Origin: Methanosarcinales archaeon
Lineage (GTDB): Archaea; Halobacteriota; Syntropharchaeia; Alkanophagales; Methanospirareceae
Assembly: GCA_025464645.1 (NCBI GenBank)
Contig: JAODGF010000102.1
Coordinates: 1-9,149 of the forward strand
DNA: 9,149 bases
Direction of reading: 5' to 3'
The position numbers and the translations under genes were made by a program. The notes beneath the pieces were generated by a model, which was not told the origin of the DNA, made no database searches, and saw only the letters and a program-made list of their open reading frames with translations. Numbering within the stretch: position 1 is the first letter of the stretch; every line of letters starts with the position of its first letter. This document shows, piece after piece, positions 1-5,962 of the stretch.

Positions 1-544
1 TTGTGCTTTTTGATAGCTCCGTTTTGCTAATAAGTTCTTCCTTTGTGTGTAGCTCTTCCATTTGGTATAACAACCTGTTAAAAAGGTGAAGATTCCATAA
101 TCCATGATCGGCTGGTTTTATCGTTATAAAACCCGCTAAGTTTTTCAATCTACTGAAAAATGACTCCAATACAAATTCTGGGGAATATTCAATGGGTTTA
201 ATACCTTTTAAGGTACATGCTTCTTTATGCCTTTTTGAGATTGAAGGACATAAGAGATAGGCATCCACTGCTCCCTTAACCAACTTCTCTCTCTTTTGGA
301 GTTCAAGTAACTCGTTTTTATATTGTTCTGTTTGTTCTATAAATTTATTTTGCGATGCTTCGACTTTCAATTCCACCAACTTAAGTTTTGTCCCAGCGAC
401 AAAAAGCAAATCGAGCTTGTTACCAGACGGCAGTATTTTTTGTCGAGATAGTAATGTAAGGTCTTCAGAGATTCCCAATATTTCCTTAGTAATATCCGGA
501 TAGGTTGCAAGCACATCTTCTATTTGCGATTCACGTATTATCAT
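1..544 (-). CDS. PD-(D/E)xK nuclease with C-terminal helix-turn-helix-like tail (partial, runs off left edge)
   Basis: An open minus-strand frame of 181 codons starts at the ATG at 544-542 and reaches the window edge without a stop. The N-terminal helix has E9 in ESQIEDVLATYPDI, followed by a nuclease core: D45 in GNKLDLLFVAG, E58-x-K60 in LKLVELKVE, then Q71/Q74/Y75 in EQTEQYKNEL. This order (Glu helix, Asp, ExK, QxxxY) is typical of RecB/NucS-type PD-(D/E)xK DNA nucleases. Residues 165-181 (HTKEELISKTELSKST) look like the start of a winged-helix or HTH domain, cut by the edge. The start overlaps the stop of the upstream RadC gene as ATGA, so the two are probably co-transcribed and translationally coupled. 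The AT-rich composition differs from the polymerase gene. The nuclease fold call is fairly firm; the family and substrate (ssDNA, branched DNA or foreign DNA) are inference. Confidence 0.72.
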   Translation of the reverse strand, partial: MIIRESQIEDVLATYPDITKEILGISEDLTLLSRQKILPSGNKLDLLFVAGTKLKLVELKVEASQNKFIEQTEQYKNELLELQKREKLVKGAVDAYLLCPSISKRHKEACTLKGIKPIEYSPEFVLESFFSRLKNLAGFITIKPADHGLWNLHLFNRLLYQMEELHTKEELISKTELSKST

Positions 545-1158
545 AGTATAACGACCTCCAACTCGGTTTCATCTTCACTTGGCGTAGGGTCTCCCGAAGG
601 ATGATTATGAATAAAAATACAAGAACTTGCACTTGCAGAGATAGCTTCTTTAAAGACCTCTCTTGGGTGAGCAATGCTGGTATCAAGACTTCCTATTGAT
701 ATTTCTGAAGTGGTAATCAGATGACTTCGAGTATCTAAAAGAAGAACTATAAAGTGCTCTTTCTTCTTGCCTCGCAATCTGCTTTTAACCAGGTTCACAG
801 CATCTTCAAGAGTTCTGACTGTTTTTCCTTCTTTTTCGTACAAATAACTTTCTTCTACTCTATTAGCGAGTTCAAAAGAAGCTTTAAGTTGTGCCGCTTT
901 TGCCACACCAATTCCTTTCACTTTAGACAGCTCTTCAATAGAAGCATTAGCAATTCCTTTAAGGTTGCCAAATTCACTTAAAAGCCTCTGAGCAGTTACC
1001 ATTACAGATTCACCTGCAATGCCTCGCCCTAAAACCAAAGCTAAAATTTCCTGTGCTGAAAGAGCTTCTGAGCCGAACTTTAAAAGCCGTTCTCTAGGTC
1101 GCTCCGAAACTGGTAAATCATGAATAGTAAAGGACTTCTTTTTAGTTGGTTCTGGCAT
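541..1158 (-). CDS. radC: RadC-family JAB/MPN domain protein, C-terminally shortened
   Basis: This 205-residue protein has the RadC architecture. The N-terminal motif is TIHDLPVSERPRERLL (11-26), a helix-hairpin-helix lies at LSKVKGIGVAKAAQL (77-91), and the JAB/MPN domain includes SIAHPREVFKEAI (161-173) and the metal site HNHPSGDPTPSEDE (184-197). H184, H186 and S194 of the JAMM motif (HxHx7Sx2D) are present, but the expected final Asp position is E197. Family members usually continue about 25-35 residues beyond this, through a conserved LLDHIIIG-like strand. Here the protein ends eight residues after E197 with a stop inside the ATG of the nuclease gene. The ATG at 1158 places the TIHDLP motif correctly; no Shine-Dalgarno site is visible. 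RadC proteins are poorly understood and often sit in mobile or defence islands; the old DNA-repair role is doubtful. The shortened, D-to-E site makes metalloprotease activity uncertain. Confidence 0.85.
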   Translation of the reverse strand: MPEPTKKKSFTIHDLPVSERPRERLLKFGSEALSAQEILALVLGRGIAGESVMVTAQRLLSEFGNLKGIANASIEELSKVKGIGVAKAAQLKASFELANRVEESYLYEKEGKTVRTLEDAVNLVKSRLRGKKKEHFIVLLLDTRSHLITTSEISIGSLDTSIAHPREVFKEAISASASSCIFIHNHPSGDPTPSEDETELEVVIL

Positions 1159-1413
1159 TTTATATGTACCATTTTCTGCATCTTCTTTAGTAGTTAAAAA
1201 ACTTTTCGTTAAAATAAAAGTTAAAAGTAATCAACCAAAGTGGCATCATGCAAAAGACCAAAATCATCATTCTCGCCAAGAAGAGACGTTTTACCGGGGT
1301 CATGCCCATTTCCAGCACTGCTTCCGACCGGATGCATGGATTTAGGGTTGTCAAATCAGGAGTGCCGACTTTAATTTTTAACTTACTTTGATGTATGTTT
1401 GCTTCAACAAGCC
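1159..1413. other. 255-bp gap between polB2 and radC with a protein-like short frame
   Basis: No clear gene is present. On the minus strand a 38-codon frame runs from ATG 1337-1335 to TAA 1223-1221 and reads like a protein C-terminus (GNGHDPGKTSLLGENDDF, then LVDYF). An in-frame TGA lies just upstream at the end of the open stretch. A second minus-strand frame and a 47-codon plus-strand frame (1248-1391) are also open across the same bases. No ribosome binding site is seen for any of them. It could be a decayed gene end, a dispersed repeat or chance. The AT-rich 1159-1235 segment probably carries the radC promoter. Confidence 0.4.
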
Positions 1414-3669
1414 TTAATATGCTCTGCTTTTATCCTTGAGGATAAGCGTAAGCTGTCGTGCAGGTCTAACAATATCTGCGAGTCTACGCGCCGTGTAACC
1501 AAACGGAGCCAAAATGCTCTCCGCAGCGCGCACCAGAAGCGCTAAATATTTCTTTTTATCGTATAACAATCTCTCATCACCTTTTGTCAGTTGCCATGCC
1601 TTTACCTTTTTGCTGTACCTTTTCGATTCGGCATCAGTAATTATGTATTTAACCTGCTCTCCCGGTCTTACCTTCAGTCCCGCATTCTTAAGCTGCAGCA
1701 TGCATGCAAGATTATTATTGAGCTGCACGTAATATTCCAAATCTTTTGAAACAACAGATGTGAAAACCAGGTCCTTCAAATCACATTCTCCATTCATTAT
1801 CATGTCCGCATATCTCCTGACAACCTCTATAACCTCCGGGATAAGCTCCTGTAATTCCGACACATCACCCGCCTTTGCCATAACCTTAAGCATATCCATC
1901 TGAGCATCCTTAATTAATGGTGGGGTATCACTCCTTCTGAGTTCCAGACCCCGGATTTTCATTTCGCCGTGCTCAAATAGACCATAGTATCTATTAAGTG
2001 CGCCCGTGTGGTCTGCCCTTCTGGTAAGAAAAACTATCCACTTATAGATACCCTCGAGTTCAATTGAAATGCCACTCTGCTCGAATATCTTTTCGCATAG
2101 TTTTTCATGGTTATTTGAGTTGTTACTGCTGCTTTTCAGCCATAAGGAATCAACAATACCATGAAGCACTTTGTATCCCAAATCTTCAGCGATTTTCGCC
2201 GTGTCGAGCAACAATTCTCTGCCATAAGCATTTATCACCTCATGGCATTCTATTCTGCCAAACCTTGCGTTCCGGTACCCCGTGTATCCAAAACAGGTAA
2301 CGAGAATCCATTTCAATGCTTTTTTCCTCGCATCGTAGATTTCACGGAATTCGCCATAGCCTTCCTTAACCCTCTTTTTATATTCCATCCTCCTGTTTAT
2401 TAGCGGTTCTAATACTCTTGGAATCAGTCCAACCCTTCTCTCGCAGATGTTGTAATCAATAATAGGAGCACGATGTTTGCTATTCGTACAGCATTTACAG
2501 AGGACGGTCTCCGGGGATATGTTATGCTTCACCATTATCGCAGGATACAGGGATGAGAAATCTATTTCGAGCACATTTTCATGGATACCTGTCTTTGGCT
2601 CGTAAATCATACCTCCGCGGTCAGCGAGGAATAGTGTTTTCGCATCCTTGAAATCCTCCGGAACGTTCTTCTTCCAGCGAACTAAGACGTTCTCCCGGAG
2701 CGCTTGAGCGATTTGCATTGCAGAGATTACCGTGCCGGGAGTTACCCTTGACAGTGCTTGCAATGGTATCCGCGATAATCGCGACAGCTCGATTAATCCA
2801 TGAATTCCACTTTCTCTGTATATGAACGAATTGTTCTTATCAATATGTATCCGCCCATTTAACACGCATCTTGGTGGCTTGTATAATATTCTACCATAAC
2901 TGAAGTATGACTTTCCCTTTCCAACGGGCTTCAGGTCTGTATCTCTACCGAGGAAAAAATCGTCTATTTCGTTCTGTTTTGCCCTGTAATAGAGATATGG
3001 AAGAAGGAATGAGTCACCATTGTTTGTGTACAGAATGTCTGGATCACTGTGTCTTATTTCATCTACGAGTTGAAGTAGCATTTCCGCCTCTCCTTTTCCC
3101 TCTATAACCCTATCGCCCAGAACTATTTTTGAAATAGGGTCGTCAGGTGATGGAATACCTTCCGTTTCGATTTCTACATCTAATTCTGCACTTCTCATCT
3201 CTGGTATCGAATAATCAACTGAATTGATGTCTTCAAGTAGCTCAAATTTAAAATCGGATTCGTTTTTACACTCGCTAAAAGTCATCGGGATTATACCTGT
3301 TTCAAGCAAAAAAGCGAAAGGAATGCTGAGGTCCACGTTGAACAGCTCGAATTTAGAAAACTCACCCATCTCATCTATTTCTCTTGCCAATTCCTTTAGC
3401 ATCCCGAAGTCTTGTAGCGAGACCCTCAGCACTTTTTTTGACGCCTCGCCCAACCACAAACTTTTTTCTTCGTATTCCAAAGAGTTAATGGCAGGATTAT
3501 CCGCAAGAATCTGCTCCAAATCCTTCAAATCGGCTTGCGATGAATAGACATAGAACGAAGGGAAAAAATTGCGCTCAATTTTTTCTACCGTTCCATTCTC
3601 TCCTTTTATCCATATAACCATACAATTTTTATCGTTGTCCGCATCAACGTCAATTATCCAGCCCTTCAT
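1414..3669 (-). CDS. polB2: PolB2-type (Dpo2-like) family B DNA polymerase with degenerate exonuclease domain
   Basis: This 751-residue archaeal family B polymerase has an N-terminal domain at 1-155 and an exonuclease-like domain at about 156-335. Exo I is partly kept (D164-V-E166 in SAELDVEIETEG). Exo II reads TNNGDSFLLP (215-224), with L222 where the catalytic Asp of NGDNFD is expected. The Exo III YxxxD segment appears to be deleted. Polymerase motif A is intact (EIDFSSLYP, D370). Motif B is ARKKALKWILVTCFGYTGY (447-465), with the usual NS replaced by VT. Motif C is HGIVDSLW (503-510), IVD in place of DTD, keeping the metal-binding D507. A RYYGL palm/thumb motif (560-564) and four Cys (391, 393, 394, 409), possibly structural, follow. 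These deviations match the archaeal PolB2 group, whose Sulfolobus member is linked to damage tolerance. The ATG overlaps the upstream stop as ATGA, indicating translational coupling. Reduced or specialised synthesis without proofreading is inferred. Confidence 0.88.
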   Translation of the reverse strand: MKGWIIDVDADNDKNCMVIWIKGENGTVEKIERNFFPSFYVYSSQADLKDLEQILADNPAINSLEYEEKSLWLGEASKKVLRVSLQDFGMLKELAREIDEMGEFSKFELFNVDLSIPFAFLLETGIIPMTFSECKNESDFKFELLEDINSVDYSIPEMRSAELDVEIETEGIPSPDDPISKIVLGDRVIEGKGEAEMLLQLVDEIRHSDPDILYTNNGDSFLLPYLYYRAKQNEIDDFFLGRDTDLKPVGKGKSYFSYGRILYKPPRCVLNGRIHIDKNNSFIYRESGIHGLIELSRLSRIPLQALSRVTPGTVISAMQIAQALRENVLVRWKKNVPEDFKDAKTLFLADRGGMIYEPKTGIHENVLEIDFSSLYPAIMVKHNISPETVLCKCCTNSKHRAPIIDYNICERRVGLIPRVLEPLINRRMEYKKRVKEGYGEFREIYDARKKALKWILVTCFGYTGYRNARFGRIECHEVINAYGRELLLDTAKIAEDLGYKVLHGIVDSLWLKSSSNNSNNHEKLCEKIFEQSGISIELEGIYKWIVFLTRRADHTGALNRYYGLFEHGEMKIRGLELRRSDTPPLIKDAQMDMLKVMAKAGDVSELQELIPEVIEVVRRYADMIMNGECDLKDLVFTSVVSKDLEYYVQLNNNLACMLQLKNAGLKVRPGEQVKYIITDAESKRYSKKVKAWQLTKGDERLLYDKKKYLALLVRAAESILAPFGYTARRLADIVRPARQLTLILKDKSRAY

Positions 3670-3926
3670 TTCTCTTTATTCAGCTCCTCTACCTTCTTCC
3701 TCAATTCTCCTATCTCTTTTTCCTGCTCCAGTAAGATGGAGATGAACATTGATTCGGTGGGGTCAACCCTGGCTTCGTAGCTCGCTGCGCTGGCATGCAT
3801 CCTTGCTTTTTCCATTAATCTATCAAACACTTCCCTATCTTCTTTTCGTAATGCTCTTCTAAATTCCTGCCATTCCGAGACGATATTCTCGAGGATATTT
3901 CTGTATGTAGGAACTGTTCTACCCAA
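3666..3926 (-). CDS. Small helical protein of the PolB2 operon (86 aa, conserved archaeal type)
   Basis: This is a charged, mostly helical 86-residue protein beginning MGRTVPTYRNILENIVSEW. It has a central EFRRALRKEDREVFDRLM segment (21-38), HASAAS (44-49), and a C-terminal coiled-coil-like stretch ILLEQEKEIGELRKKVEEL (64-82). I chose the TTG at 3926-3924 because a strong Shine-Dalgarno, GGAGGTG (minus strand, 3939-3933), lies 6 nt upstream. The alternative GTG at 3935-3933 is part of that Shine-Dalgarno itself and would add only three residues. The stop overlaps the polB2 ATG. Small proteins starting GRTVPTYR occur in other archaea, in my recollection also near PolB2 genes, but no function is known to me. 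A role as an adapter between the RecA-like protein and the polymerase is inference from gene order. Confidence 0.78.
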   Translation of the reverse strand: MGRTVPTYRNILENIVSEWQEFRRALRKEDREVFDRLMEKARMHASAASYEARVDPTESMFISILLEQEKEIGELRKKVEELNKEK

Positions 3927-3932
3927 TTTTAA

Positions 3933-3939
3933 CACCTCC
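3933..3939 (-). promoter_or_regulatory. Shine-Dalgarno GGAGGTG deciding a TTG start
   Basis: The minus strand reads GGAGGTG followed by TTAAAA and TTG. The 6-nt spacer is ideal for the TTG at 3926, whereas the in-frame GTG lies inside the Shine-Dalgarno itself. Confidence 0.65.
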
Positions 3940-3961
3940 CCATCATAAATATATTATTCTC

Positions 3962-3974
3962 GGTATTTAAAAAG
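3962..3974 (-). promoter_or_regulatory. Possible internal TATA box for the small gene and polB2
   Basis: The minus strand reads CTTTTTAAATACC. It sits about 30-40 nt before the Shine-Dalgarno, so a start site 25 nt downstream would give a short leader containing GGAGGTG. It is only a motif-level call in AT-rich sequence. The tract also lies in the 80-bp gap after the RecA-like gene, where an independent promoter would be plausible. Confidence 0.3.
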
Positions 3975-3981
3975 CTTTACA

Positions 3982-4010
3982 CAAAAATCTTTTCATCATA
4001 TTTTAAAAAA
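3982..4010 (-). terminator. Possible archaeal T-tract terminator or attenuator after the RecA-like gene
   Basis: Just after the TAA of the RecA-like gene the minus strand carries TTTTTT (4010-4005) and, further on, ATTTTTG (about 3988-3982). Runs of T are typical archaeal termination signals. They may reduce read-through into the two downstream genes or be ordinary AT-rich spacer. Confidence 0.3.
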
Positions 4011-4015
4011 GTTTT

Positions 4016-4771
4016 TTACTTCTTCCATATTCTTTTAAAAAAGAATTCATCTAATGTTGTTTGATTGATTGGTACGGGTAAATATTGCATGACTGAGTCA
4101 CGATTAACCATGTGTAATTCGATTCCCTTCCTCTTGCCATCTATTTTTATGATTTCGTCCACTCCGTCATACAAAATGTCATTCAATATCAAAGCACGGT
4201 GAGTAGAAAGACTCTTCCTTTTGGTTAGAATCGTGATTAAATTATGTTCACGCGTAATATCTCTGACGATTGATAAGCATCTCCTCAATATTGTTCTCGC
4301 CTCTATTTCTCTTACATTCCTATCCATGAGCAGGTCTGTGACGCAGGAAATGACCAATAGAGATGGTTCGTATTTACAAATCACTTCTTCGAGTCTATCA
4401 CGGATTATCGAGTCGAGCTGGTAAGCAGTAAATGCCCTGGCAACTTTTATTTTTGACAAGATGTCATCTGGTTTAAGTCCCGCTCTTTTTGATAGAGATG
4501 CGATGGTGTAAAGGTCAATGGAATTTCCGCCATCCACGAAGACTACATTTCCAAAAAAATCCTTGATTGCACCTACACACAGCATTGAGACCATGTCAAA
4601 GGAGAATGGATGTTCGCTGTCTATCAACGTTATCTTTGATGATTGAAATCCACCTAAAAAAGAATCTATCCTTGGTACTCCGGTATATAATATTCTGACC
4701 TTTGCCATTACAGTTTGTTGGAATGGTATCTCAATAAGCATTTGCTGCTTGCTGGCAGACATGTTGAACAT
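4016..4771 (-). CDS. Inactivated RadA/RecA-family protein with C-terminal PCNA-binding (PIP) box
   Basis: This 251-residue protein has a RadA-like core. TGVPRIDSFLGGFQSSKITL (30-49) matches the TGxxxLDxLLGGG entry of RadA/RecA proteins. Where the Walker A loop should follow, the sequence is DSEHPFSFDM (51-60), with no GxxxxGK[ST]. The region VVFVDGGN (76-83) and VARAFTAYQL (110-119) correspond to the RadA strands VIYIDTEG and ARAYNSDHQ. The Walker B strand reads LLVISC (138-143), with Ser for Asp. It is therefore very unlikely to hydrolyse ATP. The C-terminus carries QTTLDEFF (237-244) followed by FKRIWKK, a near-consensus PIP box (QxxLxxFF). It is the first gene of the unit leading to the helical protein and polB2. 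A clamp-tethering adapter role is inferred. The start is uncertain: ATG at 4771, 4762 or 4741 are in frame, and a TATA-like element touching the first ATG would favour 4741. Confidence 0.82.
   Translation of the reverse strand: MFNMSASKQQMLIEIPFQQTVMAKVRILYTGVPRIDSFLGGFQSSKITLIDSEHPFSFDMVSMLCVGAIKDFFGNVVFVDGGNSIDLYTIASLSKRAGLKPDDILSKIKVARAFTAYQLDSIIRDRLEEVICKYEPSLLVISCVTDLLMDRNVREIEARTILRRCLSIVRDITREHNLITILTKRKSLSTHRALILNDILYDGVDEIIKIDGKRKGIELHMVNRDSVMQYLPVPINQTTLDEFFFKRIWKK
4037..4063 (-). other. PIP-box coding segment at the C-terminus of the RecA-like protein
   Basis: This encodes residues 237-244, QTTLDEFF, matching the archaeal and eukaryotic PCNA-interacting consensus Qxx(L/I/M)xx(F/Y)(F/Y), plus the following Phe. 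Placement near the extreme C-terminus, followed by basic residues, is typical of genuine PIP boxes in FEN1 and RFC-type proteins. Confidence 0.7.
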
Positions 4772-4780
4772 TATATAATT
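4771..4780 (-). promoter_or_regulatory. TATA-like element at the head of the polB2 operon
   Basis: The minus strand reads AAAAATTATATAA directly against the first ATG of the RecA-like gene. If it is the functional TATA box, transcription would start about 25 nt downstream, inside the currently longest frame. The ATG at 4741 would then be a near-leaderless start. Without transcript data this remains a motif call. Confidence 0.35.
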
Positions 4781-4933
4781 TTTGGTAAGTTAAACTTCAC
4801 CTATCATAGTTATTACATTTACTTCTGTTCTTTGCTTTTCCCCTTCATCGCTTTTTCGTGGTGAGAGCAGGGAAGGAAAAAACGTTAAATCACGGATGTT
4901 CACATGGAAAAAAACACGCGATTTAAAAATATC

Positions 4934-4953
4934 GGTGTCATCTGGTGTTATCT
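4934..4953. repeat. Tandem decamer GGTGTCATCT-GGTGTTATCT
   Basis: Two adjacent 10-bp units differ at one base. They lie about 165 bp upstream of the polB2 operon start in the shared intergenic region. They could be a binding site for a regulator or chance. Confidence 0.5.
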
Positions 4954-5010
4954 AATGGGGTAAAAAATCGAAAATAATATATATACCTAATTTTAACTTT
5001 TAATTAATAT

Positions 5011-5084
5011 CCTCCCTGCCATTGAACACCCACCAACGGCAGGTATATAACCACTGGGAGGTTACTAAACAAAGTAACCTCTCA
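5011..5084. other. Nested and mutually exclusive stem-loops (possible structured RNA or operator)
   Basis: CCTCCC (5011-5016) can pair with GGGAGG (5056-5061), and TGCC (5017-5020) with GGCA (5038-5041). The same GGGAGG is also the 5' half of a hairpin, TGGGAGGTTAC (5055-5065) with GTAACCTCTCA (5074-5084): 11 pairs, including one G-U, and an 8-nt loop. The two folds cannot coexist. No T-run follows on the plus strand and no gene ends here, so a simple terminator is unlikely. It may be a small RNA, a leader switch or a regulator site. Confidence 0.5.
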
Positions 5085-5117
5085 TTACTATTTATTGCTG
5101 TGTGATACGAAAGAGTC

Positions 5118-5147
5118 GCAATTTTTATAGACGGAAGCAATTTTTAT
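5118..5147. repeat. Direct repeat GCAATTTTTAT x2, 19-bp period
   Basis: Perfect 11-bp copies lie at 5118-5128 and 5137-5147. The 19-bp period is close to two helical turns, as expected for paired regulator sites. They sit about 215-240 bp upstream of the hsdM start. Confidence 0.5.
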
Positions 5148-5359
5148 CATGGACGCATATTTTAAAGATGCTCCATCTGTGGCACTAAGGAAAGCTTGTG
5201 ATAAATCATACCATTAGATGAAGATTTTATTAGCCCGTGTTTTATTTAACTATTGCTAAGTCCTTCGCTTCCCCCTTTTTATCGCTGAAGTAAGATAGAA
5301 GAAAAAATAAAATCTCTTTAAGGAGAAAAAAATAAAAAAATCCCATAGGTAAAACAACC

Positions 5360-5962
5360 ATGACAAATAAGCGAGCACAACAGACCAATACCAATGGCGA
5401 ATTAAACTTTGTAGACTCCCTATGGAAAACAGCAAACAAACTGCGGGGAAGTGTAGAATCCGCAGAATACAAACACATCGTTCTTGGGCTGATCTTCCTT
5501 AAATACATCTCAGATGCCTTTATACAGCGACACGATTACTTAGAACAAGCGACCAAAAGCCCCGAGAATCTCGATTACTACGGTGTGTGGGAAGCGGTAG
5601 AAGATAAAGACGAGTACCTGAGTGAAAACATTTTCTGGGTGCCGAAAGAAGCCCGATGGTCCTATCTGATGGCAAACGCAACCAATCCGAATTTAGGAAA
5701 ACTGATTGACGATGCAATGGCAGCTATTGAAAAAGAGAATCCGAAACAATTCCGTGGTGTTCTACCGAAAATCTACGCTCGGTCTAATCTGGACCACCAA
5801 ACGCTCGGAGAGATTGTCAACCTCTTCAGCACCATCGGATTTGGAACCGAGGAAGCCATCTCTAAAGACGTGCTCGGCAGAGTGTATGAATACTTCATCG
5901 GAAGGTTCGCACAGCAAGAAGGCGCGAAATCCAGGAATTGTTCTATTATAACGAAGTTATAG
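5360..5962 (+). pseudogene. hsdM: HsdM N-terminal fragment (type I restriction-modification methyltransferase), truncated
   Basis: The ATG at 5360 begins ELNFVDSLWKTANKLRGSVE (14-33), then YKHIVLGLIFLKYISDAF (37-54) and VLGRVYEYFIGRFAQQEGAK (171-190). This is the standard HsdM N-terminal helical domain that contacts HsdS and DNA. A full HsdM is about 480-530 residues and continues with GGEFYTP, the DPxxGSGG SAM-binding motif and the NPPF catalytic motif. All are missing. Homology stops at K190, and ten unrelated codons lead to a stop. The following bases belong to HsdR in another frame, so a deletion has joined hsdM to hsdR. The fragment cannot methylate DNA. An AGGT 9 nt upstream is the only possible ribosome binding site. 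Confidence 0.85.
5924..5931. other. Deletion breakpoint joining hsdM to hsdR
   Basis: GCGAAA (5924-5929) encodes A189-K190 of HsdM in one frame. In the HsdR frame the same bases give the end of R and E of REIQELFYYNEV. The shared tract could have served as microhomology for a deletion removing the rest of hsdM, hsdS if it lay between, and the 5' part of hsdR. An assembly collapse would look the same. Confidence 0.6.

Larger units (their letters stand above)
4772..5359. other. 588-bp intergenic region between the divergent polB2 operon and type I R-M remnant
   Basis: No convincing gene is present. The region holds a tandem decamer (4934-4953), an imperfect inverted repeat TTAAATCACG/CGCGATTTAA (4885-4894 and 4917-4926), a set of nested and competing stems (5011-5084), and an 11-bp direct repeat (5118-5147). 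A 22-codon frame (5149-5217) has no ribosome binding site. Several AT-rich TATA-like tracts (about 4968-4985, 5042-5050, 5294-5306) could serve as promoters in either direction. Confidence 0.6.

Noticed and set aside
541..560. Programmed frameshift fusing RadC to the nuclease
   Set aside because: The overlap is a standard ATGA coupling and no slippery heptamer is present; the nuclease has its own start.
1248..1391. 47-codon plus-strand frame in the polB2-radC gap
   Set aside because: No ribosome binding site, basic low-information composition, and antisense to a more protein-like frame.
1414..1460. PIP box at the polymerase C-terminus (QLTLILKD)
   Set aside because: It has Gln and Leu at roughly correct spacing but no aromatic pair, so it does not meet the consensus.
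5055..5084. Intrinsic terminator
   Set aside because: The hairpin is not followed by a T-run on either strand and no gene ends nearby.
5149..5217. 22-codon frame starting MDAYFKDAPS
   Set aside because: Too short, no ribosome binding site, and it starts at the edge of a direct repeat. No recognisable family.
5242..5508. Minus-strand 88-codon frame over the hsdM start
   Set aside because: Antisense to clear HsdM homology. It looks like a shadow frame with a hydrophobic run from AT-rich sequence.
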